Source: Rhodocollybia butyracea
Taxonomy: Eukaryota > Basidiomycota > Agaricomycetes > Agaricales > Omphalotaceae
Assembly: GCA_015501585.1 (NCBI GenBank)
Contig: JADNRY010000289.1
Span: forward strand, 1 to 64,000
DNA: 64,000 nt
Direction: 5' to 3'
The notes beneath the pieces were generated by a model. That model was not told where the DNA came from and did no database searches. It saw only the letters and a program-made list of their open reading frames with translations. Positions 26,501 to 38,225 of the stretch are shown here, in pieces. The position numbers and the translations under genes were made by a program. Each line of letters opens with the position of its first letter. Within the stretch, counting starts at the first letter, position 1.

Positions 26501-26961
26501 CTTCAATTCGGCCAGGGCTTTTTCGATTTCAGGGACTGTCCGGGAGCAGTATATGAGCTTTCTTCGGGTGGGGTAGAACTAAAGCGGAAGGATGAGCGAA
26601 TTTACAGAAGAATGATACAACGGCGCACTTGTTGATATGAAACAATAAGAGACAGCAGCGAAACAGTCTTCCCAGTCCCAGAGGGCATTTCTAACACGCA
26701 GTGGCCCTACGAGGATATCAAGCCTACTCGTCTGGTTAATCTTTGTAGTCATTTACCGTAGCATCCAGGGTTCGCTTAAGGTCGCACATGTACGCATATT
26801 GTTCTGCAACGTCTATAAGGCTTCGAGCTTGGGAGATCCCTTGACTTCATACCTGGATATATCCGGTCATAAGGGAAGATAATCTGGAGCTTTTTTTATG
26901 GAAACAACGTTGGTCAAAAACCGAATTGGCTTACAGGAAGGTTGTCGATATGGAATTTCAT
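23581..26961 (-). CDS. RAD3: TFIIH DNA helicase Rad3/XPD (ERCC2)
   Basis: 5'-3' helicase subunit of TFIIH needed for transcription start and nucleotide-excision repair. It begins [10 protein letters not shown]. Motif I is [16 protein letters not shown]. Fe-S cluster cysteines lie in [30 protein letters not shown] and [10 protein letters not shown]. The DEAH box is [11 protein letters not shown]. Helicase domain 2 has [66 protein letters not shown] and [17 protein letters not shown] (motif VI). Total length fits the family at about 780-800 residues. Two A/T runs look one base too long (23974-23978 after VLRGK, 24399-24404 in VWKNKL). Since the gene is essential, these are most likely sequence errors. 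Confidence 0.93.
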
Positions 26962-27369
26962 GGTCAATGGACCAGCGCTAATTTTTATAAGCCAAGCGTC
27001 TAGTTTTAGGTAGCTCGGGCACGTGACACAAGTCAATCGCGTCATCGCGTCTTTGAAGTTTGGTACTATTATTGACCATGATCAGAGCCACCAGCTTTAG
27101 TGTACAGGTTGTTATTCAAAATCAGATAGGTAATTGTCCGACAAACGTAGTTTTGAGCAAGTGTAGATCTCTGAATGAAAAGTCCAATAGTACTTTAAAA
27201 TAGATACGTTTTAAAGGTTCTACGTATAGTAAAGTGTCTTGAAATACAAAGCGTCAATGGTAGCATGAATTCTTGGTCTTCGCAACCCGGGTACATCGCA
27301 CAAAGGTCATCACTGACAGAGGCCCAAAATCCGAAGTGAGAAGGACTCGGAGCATGTACAGACGCTTAT

Positions 27370-29808
27370 TTAAATATTGATGACGGATTGGGTAGCAGCG
27401 TTTTGTAGGACGCCTTGCACTTGGCTGTTCCTGTAAGCACAACATTGGTTAGTGGTTATCTTAAGAATCTACCACAAGATGTGTACGCACGTAACACCTT
27501 GGGGGGAATACCCATCATTAGGCGATTGTCCAGTTTGATCAGCGTTTGGACTTTGGCCCGCAGTGTCGCTGTTCGGGGAGATTGGTGTACCAGCTTCAGC
27601 GGTCAGGTTGCCTTGGGACCACTGATATTGCAGCAGTCCAGATACTCCCGCGCTCTGGCCAGCTATACATCGACCAATCAGAAATGTGATTTGTCAAGAA
27701 AAATTTCATGACTTCGACTTACCGTTCAACCATGCACTGTACGCAGTGGTCTGCTGGCTGTCGGTGACAAATCCTTGCGTGGAGTCGGGGTTACTAGCAG
27801 TGGACGTACTAGTAGGACTGGCAACGCTGCTGGTACTCGTACCTGTTGCCGTCGCGGCTGAAATACGAGTCAGAAAACGTCCGAAAAAGAGCAAATAAAT
27901 CTGCTCACTCGAGTTGGCAAATGGAGCTATGGTAGTGTTGAACGGTACGAAGAACGGAGCATTTGCTTGAGTTACTAAACCAAAGGCAATTAAGATCACT
28001 GGTTTGTTGTAGCTGAATAGTACAATAAGAACTAGATTGCGTTAATGAGGTTATTCAGCTATACTTACAGCGCAGCGAGTTCTCCTTGCAGCGTGATCCA
28101 GTCGATTCCGGCCTGCAAAGTATTGTTGAACGCAGAAAGACTGGGATCGCTTGGGAAATCTATCGAAATTGTTCAATCAACTATAGGACCAAGCATGAAA
28201 GAACATACAGCTATTCTGATCAGGGAACAGTTGAAAAGAGCCAAAACCAATGTTTATATCTCCTAGAATGTCTGCGGCATCAACACCTTGAGAACCATCG
28301 AAAGCGGGGCCAACTTGTTGAACATCATTGGGGTCGGGAAGGTTTTGCCGTCTGGTTGCTGTCGGTATTTAAGCCGTACATTCAATGAACAAAACTACGA
28401 TTTTTAACCTACGAGTAGAAAGCCATCGTCCACGGACACGAATACCTTGTCCCTCTTCCTCCGATTTGGGTAAGAGAGCCCTTGTCCTCTTCCATTGCTC
28501 CCGCCTGTCCTGGATTATACGCTTGCTCGTCAACGGTTTCACAGTGCGACGGCGGTTGACAGCACGCGGAGAAGGTTGAGGTGTCGGGGTTGGGGTTGGC
28601 ACTGGATGAAGTTTTGCACAATCGGGACATAGATATCCTTGGGAACTATGAAGATGCGTGAGTTATTAGTGGAAGAGACAAAAGAACAGAGACGTACCCA
28701 GAGGAAATCAAGTGATGCGGGTCAACGCTACGGATGTTTTTGGCGATGATCTGATGCCAATTAGTGATATTTTGAGTTACACAAGTCGGAGCTCCTGCAA
28801 TGGAAGAGTTACATCTCGGGTCATTGGCGATTTCCCAAGACAGAACCGCGGTGTGATTCACATATCGAGAGGCAATCGTTGCGGTGTAGTTCATGAAAGT
28901 ATTTATGAAGGTCTGATTCGTGTAAAACTCGTCATGGGTTTTCCCCCCAAATTGCCGTACGTAAGTGTCGATTCCTCCATAATCATTGCTGAGAAAGTTC
29001 CTAGGGCGAGAGGTGTTTTGAGCAGGATCTACTACGGCGCGGTTCTGGAAAGCACGACTCTGAACTGAGTTTTCGAGGCTGGCTGTTATATGATGTTAGA
29101 GAGTCTACAGAACAGGAAAGCATTTGTTCATTACTGATGGAATCCGTTAGGTTATCGGTAGCCAATGGTGCCCAGTTGTTCGTAAGAGTAAGCAGTACGT
29201 AGATCCCAAATCGTTGCGCGTTGTCGAGAACCATATCGAGTTTCTGAAGACCATTGGTGCCGTTGTTGATAGTCGTCGTCCCATTGCTGTTAATGAGCTG
29301 GAACCAGGTTCCGTTCTCAGGTATGACTTCTACATCTATAGATCTTCGATTCAGGACAAGGTGTTCTACAGGGTTTGATTCCAAAAAACATACCGTTGAA
29401 TGCCTGCAGATAACTCGATTCTTCAGATATTGGGGAAGAAAAAGGAAAGGACGTACCCAGACCCTCACTACCGTTATTCCGAGAGCAGAAATGTTCGATA
29501 GTGTGTTGATGATATCTTGTTCTGCTAACGCTATCAGGAGAGGATAAGATGCATTGATTGAAGTGAACGAGCCTTCATTGAGGGTAGTGAGCCAGTATGC
29601 GTTGGTTCCAACGAACTCGAAATCACTAGAGCAAGATTTATGGGGGGAAAGAGCTTATAAATGAATCTCCTTACCTTCCGTTGACAATGAATTTCGTGCC
29701 ATCGACATCTACAAACGGGGAAGATGCTCTCTTGACTGTCTTCGTAGGGGATGCTGCGTAGCCCAGAAGAGCGCAAGCGAGAACCGTGCAGAACTTCGTC
29801 AGCTTCAT
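27370..29808 (-). CDS. Secreted GH5 mannanase-like protein lacking both catalytic Glu
   Basis: Belongs to the fungal GH5 endo-beta-mannanase-like group. Signal peptide MKLTKFCTVLACALLGYAAS, then FVDVDGTKFIVNG, FEFVGTNAYWLTTLNEG, LGITVVRVW, LDNAQRFGIYVLLTLTNNW, DYGGIDTYVRQFGG, YVNHTAVLSWEIANDPRC and DPHHLISSG. A Pro/Thr-rich and basic insert follows (PTPTPTPQPSP, RRRTVKP, GIRVRGRW), then the C-terminal barrel part and a Ser/Thr linker (TSSVASPTSTSTA). In active GH5 enzymes the acid/base Glu is in NEP and the nucleophile Glu in EE(F/Y)G. Here the first is NDP (Asp) and the second region is LIAFG (Ala). It is probably not a working mannanase by the standard mechanism. About eight introns. Confidence 0.85.
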
Positions 29809-30557
29809 CGCCTGTACCTGTGGGCAACTTGGGGGAGCAGAACGGTTCCTTGAGGCCTACAGTTCGTTTTTAAGTATCAAAATGATCATCTTTCCGGAAT
29901 CTCGGCTGAGAATGAAAAGGCTGTGCCTTAAGCTTTAAGCGCCATCTTTTCTAAAGACCGACGTGAAGGGATGCATGAAGATGCATGATCAGAGTAAACA
30001 GTCCATGTGTCCAACAGTCCGATGTCTAGAAAAGAGAGAATCAACGCTTCCAGAATCAGAAATAGATTGCTCCTGAAGGTCATGAAAATTGAAGTTTACT
30101 GAAGCCTTGACTCTAGGGTCAAAGATCACCGTTCACAGTACTTGGTGGCACCGGCGTGGCAGTCTAGTCCAAACGGGATTAGCGAAAGCAAGTAACCAAG
30201 TTTCAACTGGTTGACTACATGCTAACTCAGGTAAGTATTGTAAAGAAACAACCTCCTTGGCCAACGTTGGCCATACAAGTCAGTTTTATCAAAAAGTGGA
30301 GAGAGATATAAAGAGATGAAGCGAAAAGCGCGCCTTGGCTGTTCTCGGGCCGTCTACAATAACATCTTCCGTGCACACCAGGTGCACAACTGCACTTCTT
30401 GATTCCTCGCTTCATTCACTTCAGTGCTGTTAAAGCCATATATGTTCAAATAGCTTTGGGCTCGGAGTCACCAGAACAAATTTGCAGAATTAATACAGAT
30501 CGTAAGCCGTGACATTCGTCAGTCAATTTCAGCGACTAGTACTTATCATCAAAAGTT
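29809..30557. other. Divergent intergenic region
   Basis: About 750 bases between the GH5 start and the TPR gene start. It must hold both promoters. No repeat or further gene was recognised. Confidence 0.4.
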
Positions 30558-32064
30558 ATGCTTAGGGTGAAAACAAATCTCCGGGCGCTGAGGTTGCCTC
30601 GAGCCCAACGGCCCCCTAGAAATCACTCCCTTCGTTTCAAGTCTTCACGCCCCGAGGATCTTCCACCAGCGCAGACTCACAGCGTACAAGAAGGCTTCGC
30701 ACAAGGACCTATATTTGTTCTCAACGTCGCTAAGCGATTCATCAAATTCTCTGCAATTGGTCTTGGAGTCCTCGGACTGGCGACAGGTCTTGCGTTTGAA
30801 GGCACCCATGTGTGGGTCGAGAATGTCGAATTGTCTCTGCCTCCAGATGACGCAGAAACTCGAAAGTGGGAATGGAATCTGGAGAGAGAGAACTGGTCGG
30901 GGGACTTGGAGGCTGCAGGAACCGACCCAGCATTGGGATTTCAGGGCCGGCATCTAGTCCGAGCAGCTTGGATGGCAGAACATTGGACAGTGGACTGGGC
31001 AGCGCACCAAAATATAAGCTCCGGATCGATGAAAAGCGGCGACGGTCATTTGGATCCTTCAGGATTTGTCGATCCGCGCTTAGTCAAAACAGAGTGCTTT
31101 TTACGGGATGCGATAGCAATTGCAGAGCAGAAAAAATATCCAAGGAAAACTCCGCCCTCGGACGATGACTCAACTGCTTACCTTACATGCTGCTGTACTC
31201 GAGCGGATGGGTTCTGAGGCGATGGTAACTGCCAAAGCACAGTATGAACGTGCTTGGAGTTCACAGCCGTCAATTACTCCTCAGTCTGCTCGGATTGCAT
31301 TAAAATTAGCCGACCTCAATCACCGACTGGGTCATAATGATGATGCTTTAACCTGGTGGAGCCGCACTATTCACATTGTCCATCCTCATTCGGACAAGAA
31401 TGGTATTCCCCTCGAAATGCCTGAATCTCCGTATGCCCAGCGCTCACTACTGTTTTCCCTCTCTTCTATGTCAGCTTTCTATGCCACAACAGGAAATTTT
31501 ATAAAAGCTCAGTCAGTCGCCGAATCTGCGCTTGACTTAGCGCGATCTGTCCGTCAACCCGAATCTATGGCTTCCATTTCACCTCAGCATGCTATTCATG
31601 CCCTGACATTACTACAGCGCTCATCAGTTCTCGCCATTCACTTGGCTGAAGTTCTCTATGCACAAAGGAGACCCATCATTCTTTCTACACAATGGCTAAC
31701 GACAGCTGCGCAGTCTTCTGAAACAGTTATCCGTGCGCTCACCGGATTGCCGCTGGTCAACTTAAGCTTTGATCAACCGCTCACCCCTTCCGATACTATC
31801 GAAATTTCATTTCTAAATACGCCTTCCCTAAAGAAGCCTGCCATCAGCCTATACAGAGACTCTAGGCGAACTGCCGCAGAGGCTTGGAATCTATTAGGTA
31901 TGCTAATGGAAGGAAAGCAGCAACAGGCTGCGCTTGACGCTTACGAGAAATCGGTACGTCTGGCAGGGAGTAGCAAGGAGTGGGGAAAACCAGCGGACAC
32001 AACGCTGAAGACAGATTGGGAAGTGATATGGGGCAATTATTCACGGGTTGTACAGACAAAGTGA
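30558..32064 (+). CDS. Mitochondrial-type membrane TPR protein (Mgr3-like?)
   Basis: The N-terminus is an Arg-rich presequence (MLRVKTNLRALRLPRAQRPP). One membrane segment follows (IKFSAIGLGVLGLATGLAF). The soluble part has helical repeat pairs typical of TPRs: KLADLNHRLGHNDDALTWWS, MSAFYATTGNFIKAQSVAES and AWNLLGMLMEGKQQQAALDA. This layout matches Mgr3-type adaptors of the i-AAA protease, whose gene is also in this window, but the family call is tentative. The frame shifts once between AIAEQKKYPRKTPPSDDD and LLTLHAAVLERMG (31140-31175), one base too many or two missing. No introns are needed otherwise. Confidence 0.55.
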
Positions 32065-32854
32065 GCTCATACCTGATGTGTATCCACAGGTTGAAGCTTG
32101 TACTTTCGGGTCCGTGCTATACTATACTTTTATAGCCCTAGCCCAATTCGCCAGTAAGAAAAGTTCATATCGCGAGGCTAGCTGAGTTCACACATAAGGC
32201 GGATGGACCTGATTAGCCTATCGAATCAAGACTGCGTCGGAGGCAAACCGGAGGAGTTACGTGCCCATATACAGAAACGTATGAACTTGAATAAGTTGGT
32301 TGGATACCGTAGTCTCTAGGTGTCTCCGCGACAGTTTGCCAGAAGGTTTGGAGTGAAATAGTACATAGAAACCTTTCAAGTTTCCAGGTTCCACGAGGCC
32401 TCGTAGGCCCGTCTCGTACATGTATGCCGATCTCTAAGTAAATTGCATATAATAAATAACTTGCACACCTTTTTCTCCAACTTCATTCCGAACCGGTCAG
32501 CTTTCATATCCAGTGCGTTGAAGCTTCGAGATTTTGCTTCAAAAATCGTGACTCCTTTTCCGTAGATAGTAGATAGGGGATATGTAGATGGACAGATTTT
32601 GACTGGACTTTGTGACCACTCAACTGCTAAAAAGGCCTTTAAGCGCCCGAGTGGTAAGTTTATTATTAACTCCTTTATACGTACCTTTTATACATATGCA
32701 CATACGCGTGATAGTTTGCCGGTTGTTCGCTCCACAGGTAAACAGAATCATGCTTCTGCTGCGCTCTCCAATCGTCCCTAGAATTAACTACTTATAAGAG
32801 ACGCAGTCTTCCTCCAGAAAGACCGATTCACTCACTACTGCCAGGCCACAAACA
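32065..32854. other. Intergenic, no gene recognised
   Basis: About 790 bases between the TPR gene and the S53 protease. A TATA-like word (cttataagag, near 32791) lies about 60 bases before the protease start codon and may serve it. Confidence 0.4.
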
Positions 32855-35233
32855 ATGGGACTGTCACTTTTAACGGCTATCTCTTGCCTGGTGTCATTAG
32901 GACCACTCCTGCTACAGAATGTTCATGCGAATAGCCCTTTGGGCCGCCGCGCCATGACTGTCCACGAAAGTCGCGCGGAGATTCCTCCACACTATGCTCG
33001 TGAAGGCCCCCCCAACCCCGATACTTTTGTTAACTTTCGTATTGGACTCTCTGCTATGGATATGAATGGCCTTGAGAAGGCTCTCTACGACGTCAGCGTT
33101 CCAGCGAGTCCGCTGTATGGCAAGCATCTTAGTAAAGAGGAGGTGTGTTTGTTTCGGTTTCGATTACTAGCTATCGAATTATACTCTTTCTAGGTAAAAA
33201 GCTACACCTCCGCTTCCTCCGAATCGGTGAACGCAGTTACCGAATGGCTCGCTGAATTCGGAGTCACCAACGTGCAGCTCGAGACCGCTGTTCACGATTA
33301 CTTGACTTTCTCTATCCCCATCTCGACAGCAAACGACCTGCTGGATACTGAATTCCACTCATTTGTGCACACCCCTACTGGGAAGCGAGCTATCCGCACT
33401 ACACGATATTCCATTCCAACTGCACTTGTCTCACATATCAGCGTGATACATCCCGGAACATCCTTTGACTTGGCCAAACCCCTAGGTATCACCGTTTCTT
33501 ACGGTAAACGAACATCTGATGTGTCTGCGTCTGAATGGTCTGGCGTAAATGCATCTTGCGCAGACGCTATTACACCGGAATGCCTTCAAGATCTTTACGA
33601 TATCCCTTCCACGCCAGCTACTCAGTCCACGAACAGAATTGCTGTTCCGGGGATGATCGGATACTATGCGCAGGTAAGTAAGGCACGCATTTCCGTACAA
33701 AAAATTAATGACACCTGGACTGCAGAATGCTGATCTTCAAGCATTCCTGGAGAGACTGCGCCCCGATATGCCATCAAACACAACATTTGGAGTGGAGTTT
33801 AATCGATGGAGGAATCAATCCCCAGGGACCAGAAGAGGCAGGATATGAAGCAGTAAGCCCTACTTGCCATTATGTCTCTTCCATCGACTCATCGAACTTA
33901 AGAATTTAGGTACTTAGTTCCTCTACGAGGCTACATCGTATAACTCACAAAGGGACCAGATATCCAGTATACTGTGGGTGTGGCAACTGGAGTGAACGTC
34001 ACATTCATTTCAATTGGCCCAAACAACACCGATGGTGCCGCTATTGGATTCCTTGATATAGTAGAGTATCTATACAATATGACAAACCCCCCTCAAGTGA
34101 TGTCCATGAGCTATGGATATGAGGAATGGTGGCTTACTCCAGCACAGGCTAAGTCGGTCTATTCATTTCCGTTGAAGATCTCTGTTGATTTTTTTTGGCA
34201 GTCAAATTTGTTCAGTTTATATGGCTTTGGGCGCGCGAGGAACTTCGTTGATATTTGGGTCGGGAGATGGGGGTGTCAGCGGTGCAGAGCGGAGTGAGTA
34301 TTCATGCATATGACCGTCGCCTTCGCTAAATTTAGCTCACCTATTTCGTTTTAGATGATACTTGCACGGAATTCCTCCCTGCTTTCCCTGGTGGCTGTCC
34401 TTATATAACCTCAGTCGGGGGGACATTCTCTTTCAACCCCGAGCTATCTACCAACTTCAGCAGCGGAGGTATCAAGTCTTTCCTGTCTCAATGCTTGGAA
34501 ATTTCTACTAATCTTACGTACTAAGGTTTCTCTGGTTACTTTGCTCGTCCTCCTTACCAAGAACAAGCTGTGGCGCCATTCCTTGAGAACTTAGGGGACA
34601 CCTATGCTGGACTATTTAAGTAAAACAACCGCGTATTCACTCCTCTATTTCTCTTTGGCTGATTGTTCTTAGTTCAAGTGGACGCGGCTTCCCTGATATT
34701 GCGGCCCAAGCGCACAACGTTGAGATTGTTACTGGGGGAGAAACTGTCTTCATAAATGGTACCTCATGCTCGGGACCAATTTTCGCCTCGTACGTGTATG
34801 CAGCTCACGTCATTGCATAGTTGTTTACTGTATTTGCTAGCATGGTTTCTTTGGTCAACGATAGGCTCATTGCGGCGGGGAAGCCTGTCCTTGGATTCTT
34901 GAACCCTTTGTGCGTGGCATGCTCACTTAATCTCTGTGTAATCTACTTAAAACCAGCCCAGCCTATATAACAACACTCAAATCTTCACAGATATCACCGC
35001 CGGGTTACCCAATGCTGGATGTATGTGTTATTACTTCTACTCGGCCCCTCTGACTTTTGCCGACCTAGGTGGAACCGGCGGTTTTAGCGCTACTGTTGGT
35101 TGGGATCCGGTGAGCGTTAATTCGAATAAGGTTGTCATCGCTATCTAATCATAGCGATGTATAGATCACTGGACTGGGGACCCCGAATTTCAAAAAGATG
35201 CTTGCAGCTGCGGGTTTACCTGCTGATGATTGA
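32855..35233 (+). CDS. Secreted sedolisin / tripeptidyl peptidase (S53)
   Basis: Acid serine-carboxyl protease working outside the cell. Signal peptide MGLSLLTAISCLVSLGPLLL. The prodomain has LYDVSVPASPLYGKHLSKEE and SIPISTANDLLDTEF. The mature start is near LGITVSYGKR / CLQDLYDIPST. The Glu-Asp pair is in YEAGPDIQYTVGVATG (E and D four residues apart, E at an intron edge). The oxyanion Asp is in FGSGDGGVSG and the Ser in NGTSCSGPIFAS. The calcium-site end has FTDITAG and VGWDPITGLGTPNFKKML. About ten short introns. One extra T at 33798-33800 breaks the frame before IDGGINPQGPEEAG. All catalytic residues are present, so an active enzyme is expected if the extra base is an error. Confidence 0.9.
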
Positions 35234-35814
35234 TCATTTGTTGCGCATAGTCTCGCATAGTACAGACCACTTGTATACCCTGAACTTTTTTCTTGATTTT
35301 ACTAGAATCAAATCATTTTTGAACTAATTAAAAAGGAAAGACAAAGCTGGATCAATCATCCAAATCGAGTAAGTGATCTGTGATCGAGTCAAGTTGCTTC
35401 CGAGATTACTTCCGAGATTACGTGCTAACTAAATTGTCTGTATCTGGACATTTGGGTAGATTGAGTGAGTAGTACATACTTTCTCCCCTTTCAAAGCGGT
35501 ACTGGCTCGAGAACAGTTGGAGAGCATCGGAGGTGGGTGGACCCGTAACCGTGATGTCTGTGGCCTCAAATATGCAACGCTTAAGTATCAACTTGTTCTG
35601 GAATAAGTCACGATTTGGCAAATCGATTATAGCGTATATTGGACCGGAAATTGGTGATCCTATCGAAGAGCGGACCAGCCTTTATAGATCTTGTCAAAGG
35701 AAGAGGTGGAAACTGTTGTGATACTTGTCACTCGACTCGGAGTCTGAGATGAAACAAAGATACCCCAGGACAAGAAAGCTCGTAATAAAGTTCAATAAAC
35801 CATGAACGATGCAG

Positions 35815-37945
35815 AAAATATTTACAGTCCTGGCGGGCCGGACATATGCTCGACGATAAATCTAGATATCTTAAATTTAATCCACACCATCTCACCCTAC
35901 AAATCGACCCAACTCACTTAGTAGGATCATACTTCATGTATGTCTTCTTCATAAACTCATAGTCTCCGTATGTCTCATAGACATTCTGCCTTTTGTCACA
36001 TTCGTTCATGAAGAATGGGAAACCAGGCGAACGATGTAGTCTGAAATGGTAAGAAACAGAGGTTAAAAAGGGAATAAGATATACTGGTTTAGAAACAGCA
36101 ACTTTGCTTCGTCGGCTTCTGCCGGTGGTTGCGTAACACCGAGTGTCAACTGCTCCCCAAGATTCAGCGCAACATAGCCCCCGAGTGGAGCATCTATAGC
36201 ATTTCCACCTCTCGCTCTACCTGCCTCAATCTGAGATGACGGTATGGGTGTAAAGATAAGATTTGTGAAGAAATACGCCCCAGTTCCAGCAACTGTCTGG
36301 GTAAAGTTGTCCCAGTGAGCCCGAGCGTCATGGTACATCTGAATATCTTCAGCTGACGAAAAGACCTCCGCTCCGAACGTCTCTCCACTCTCACTGTTAT
36401 TGCCTGCCGGAATAGTGTTGAGAACCTCGAGATAGCTAAGCCGAGTGATGTTCGATGTCGAGGCAGGGATCGATAAAAGTTCGTCAAATATGCTGGAGGG
36501 AAGAGTGGTCAGGTTTGTGTCCGTTACGTTGTAGAACAGCTCGACTTGGGCGATGGGCGTGATTTCTTCCGAAACAATCGCATTGACCAATGATACAAAG
36601 AACTTAAGATGCAGCGGGTAAGCTACAATTCAGAAGAGCAAGTATACTATGACCTACCAGCACTGGGGTCTTCGACAGTTTGAACATAATGTGCTGTAGC
36701 ATTGATGACTGCATCCACAGACGAGTTTGGGTACTGTAACACTAATTATGAGTAAAGCCAAACCGAATAGTAAGTCCGGATCGACGTACAAGGATAGTTG
36801 CACCAATCCACGGTTTATCCGCACTTGTTCCCGTGTGCACTGCATACAACTCGTATTTGGTCGCTATTCCGTATCGATTTCCACCTCCCTTCAGAGCACG
36901 AAACAGGTCCGCATACTCATTGTCCACGGTCGCTACAACAAGCGTGCCATCTACCAGGACAACATCAAGGCTTTTGATATTATCAGCTCCGAATCCACGA
37001 GCTGGGGAGAGAAAGCTTATTCCGCCTCCAAGGAGAAGACCTGTTCCAACGGAGCTGAATAGTCATCAGGAGGGGTAAAACATTTGTAAAGTCCGAGAAT
37101 GGACTACCTTGCTCGACCGCCGACGGGGGCTACACCAAAAGGCTCCATTGCATTTGTTGCCTCTAGTCAATCCTGGTTCCACGGAAATAGTGTCTAGATC
37201 TGTTTCTTGGTTGTACGACTCGGATATGTTTGTTCATTTGTGAGAACAAGATTAGGACACCACCCTGCAAGCTATCGAGAGAAACATCAGCAAGGACCCA
37301 CATCAAAACGACATGAACAGTTTTACTTGTTCCATCCTTCCATGGCACTGTGACCTCCGGCCTGGACTGCATATCGTGCATTGGACTGGAAGATGGCTTT
37401 CATAGCCACTTGTACATCTGAGGTCTCCACAGGGAAGACAATGCAAGCAGGCCGGAGCTGCGCGTTCGCAAGGTTCCAAGCTCCAGTTGCGCCGGCTTCG
37501 AATTGGGGTCCAGAGGATTGAACTTTGATAGGACCAAGGAGACTTTCGATAGAGGAGCAAGCCCTTGTAGCATTTTGATCCTGAGCGAAGGTCAGCGTAG
37601 CTGACAATAGAATTTGGATCAATATGTAAATCTTCATGCTTGGGATAGCACCAAAATGAGTTTTAGTTTCTTTCGAGCTGTTGTGAGAGGTGGAGGAAAG
37701 AAGGAAGGCACTTGATGAAGGACGGGATTTTGAAGAGCAGCGTGATCTCGCTCAAATGGCGGCCCCGCCACACTGAATCATAATGCACGAGGAGCACGGT
37801 ATATTGGCAAAGCATCGGCTCCACCATCTCTTTGTGTTACTTTCCGTCGCATCTAGGTCTGAACTTGAAGTGGTAAAAACTCTGGCGGAATAGCACCGGC
37901 CGACATTCAGAAAAAGAGGCGATTCCATCGATGAAGGCAACGCTG
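35815..37945. repeat. Segmental duplication, left copy (oxidoreductase block)
   Basis: Matches 45010-47205 in the same orientation over the whole oxidoreductase gene plus both flanks. The downstream flank shares gggccggacatatgctcgac, and the upstream flank shares cgtcgcatctaggtct. Homology continues with the phosphatase 3' ends at 41.2-41.6 kb and 47.3-48.0 kb, so one duplication covered both genes and was later split by transposon insertion. Confidence 0.8.
35914..37637 (-). pseudogene. FAD-linked (BBE-type) oxidoreductase, decayed copy
   Basis: Near-identical to the intact copy at 45111-46847. It has the signal peptide MKIYILIQILLSATLTFAQ, the flavin-attachment segment AVQAGGHSAMEGW, and the C-terminal half with DIQMYHDARAHWDNFTQ and a GGNAIDAPLGGYVALNLGEQ block. 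In the exon after GGHSAMEGW (about 37165-37260), relative to the intact copy, it gains one base, two six-base pieces and loses about five. Together these break the frame and create stops where the intact copy reads LTWGEATSAMEPFG. These are multi-base changes, unlike the single-base homopolymer changes elsewhere, so this is real decay. Expression of an unaffected N-terminal fragment cannot be excluded. Confidence 0.7.
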
Positions 37946-38225
37946 AAGCTTTGAAGTGTGAGTAAGCTCGATGAGGGTCCAACATCCGGCCCGTCAGCGT
38001 GTGGAGTATGCTGTTCAAAAGTGTGAATAATTACATTGTCATTTTCTCGCAAGTTGTATCATACAATTTCTCACAAGTTCAAATAAGTGTCAATTTCTCG
38101 CAAGTTCAATCATCCAATTTCTCGCAAGTTGTATTCAAGTTTACTTTATTTCTCGCAAGTTCGGCTAAGTGTCTATTTCTCGCAAGTTCTGACATTGGTC
38201 AATTTCTCGCAAGTTAGTTTTCAGG

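Noticed and set aside
37990..38220. Open frame over the left arm, repeated on the other strand at 40455-40664
   Set aside because: It is only the repeat units TTTCTCGCAAGTT read through (NFSQV / FLAS repeats); both arms are non-coding inverted repeats.
38009..38220. CRISPR-like array (regularly recurring short repeat)
   Set aside because: Spacing is irregular, the DNA is eukaryotic, and the same array is mirrored as a transposon arm.
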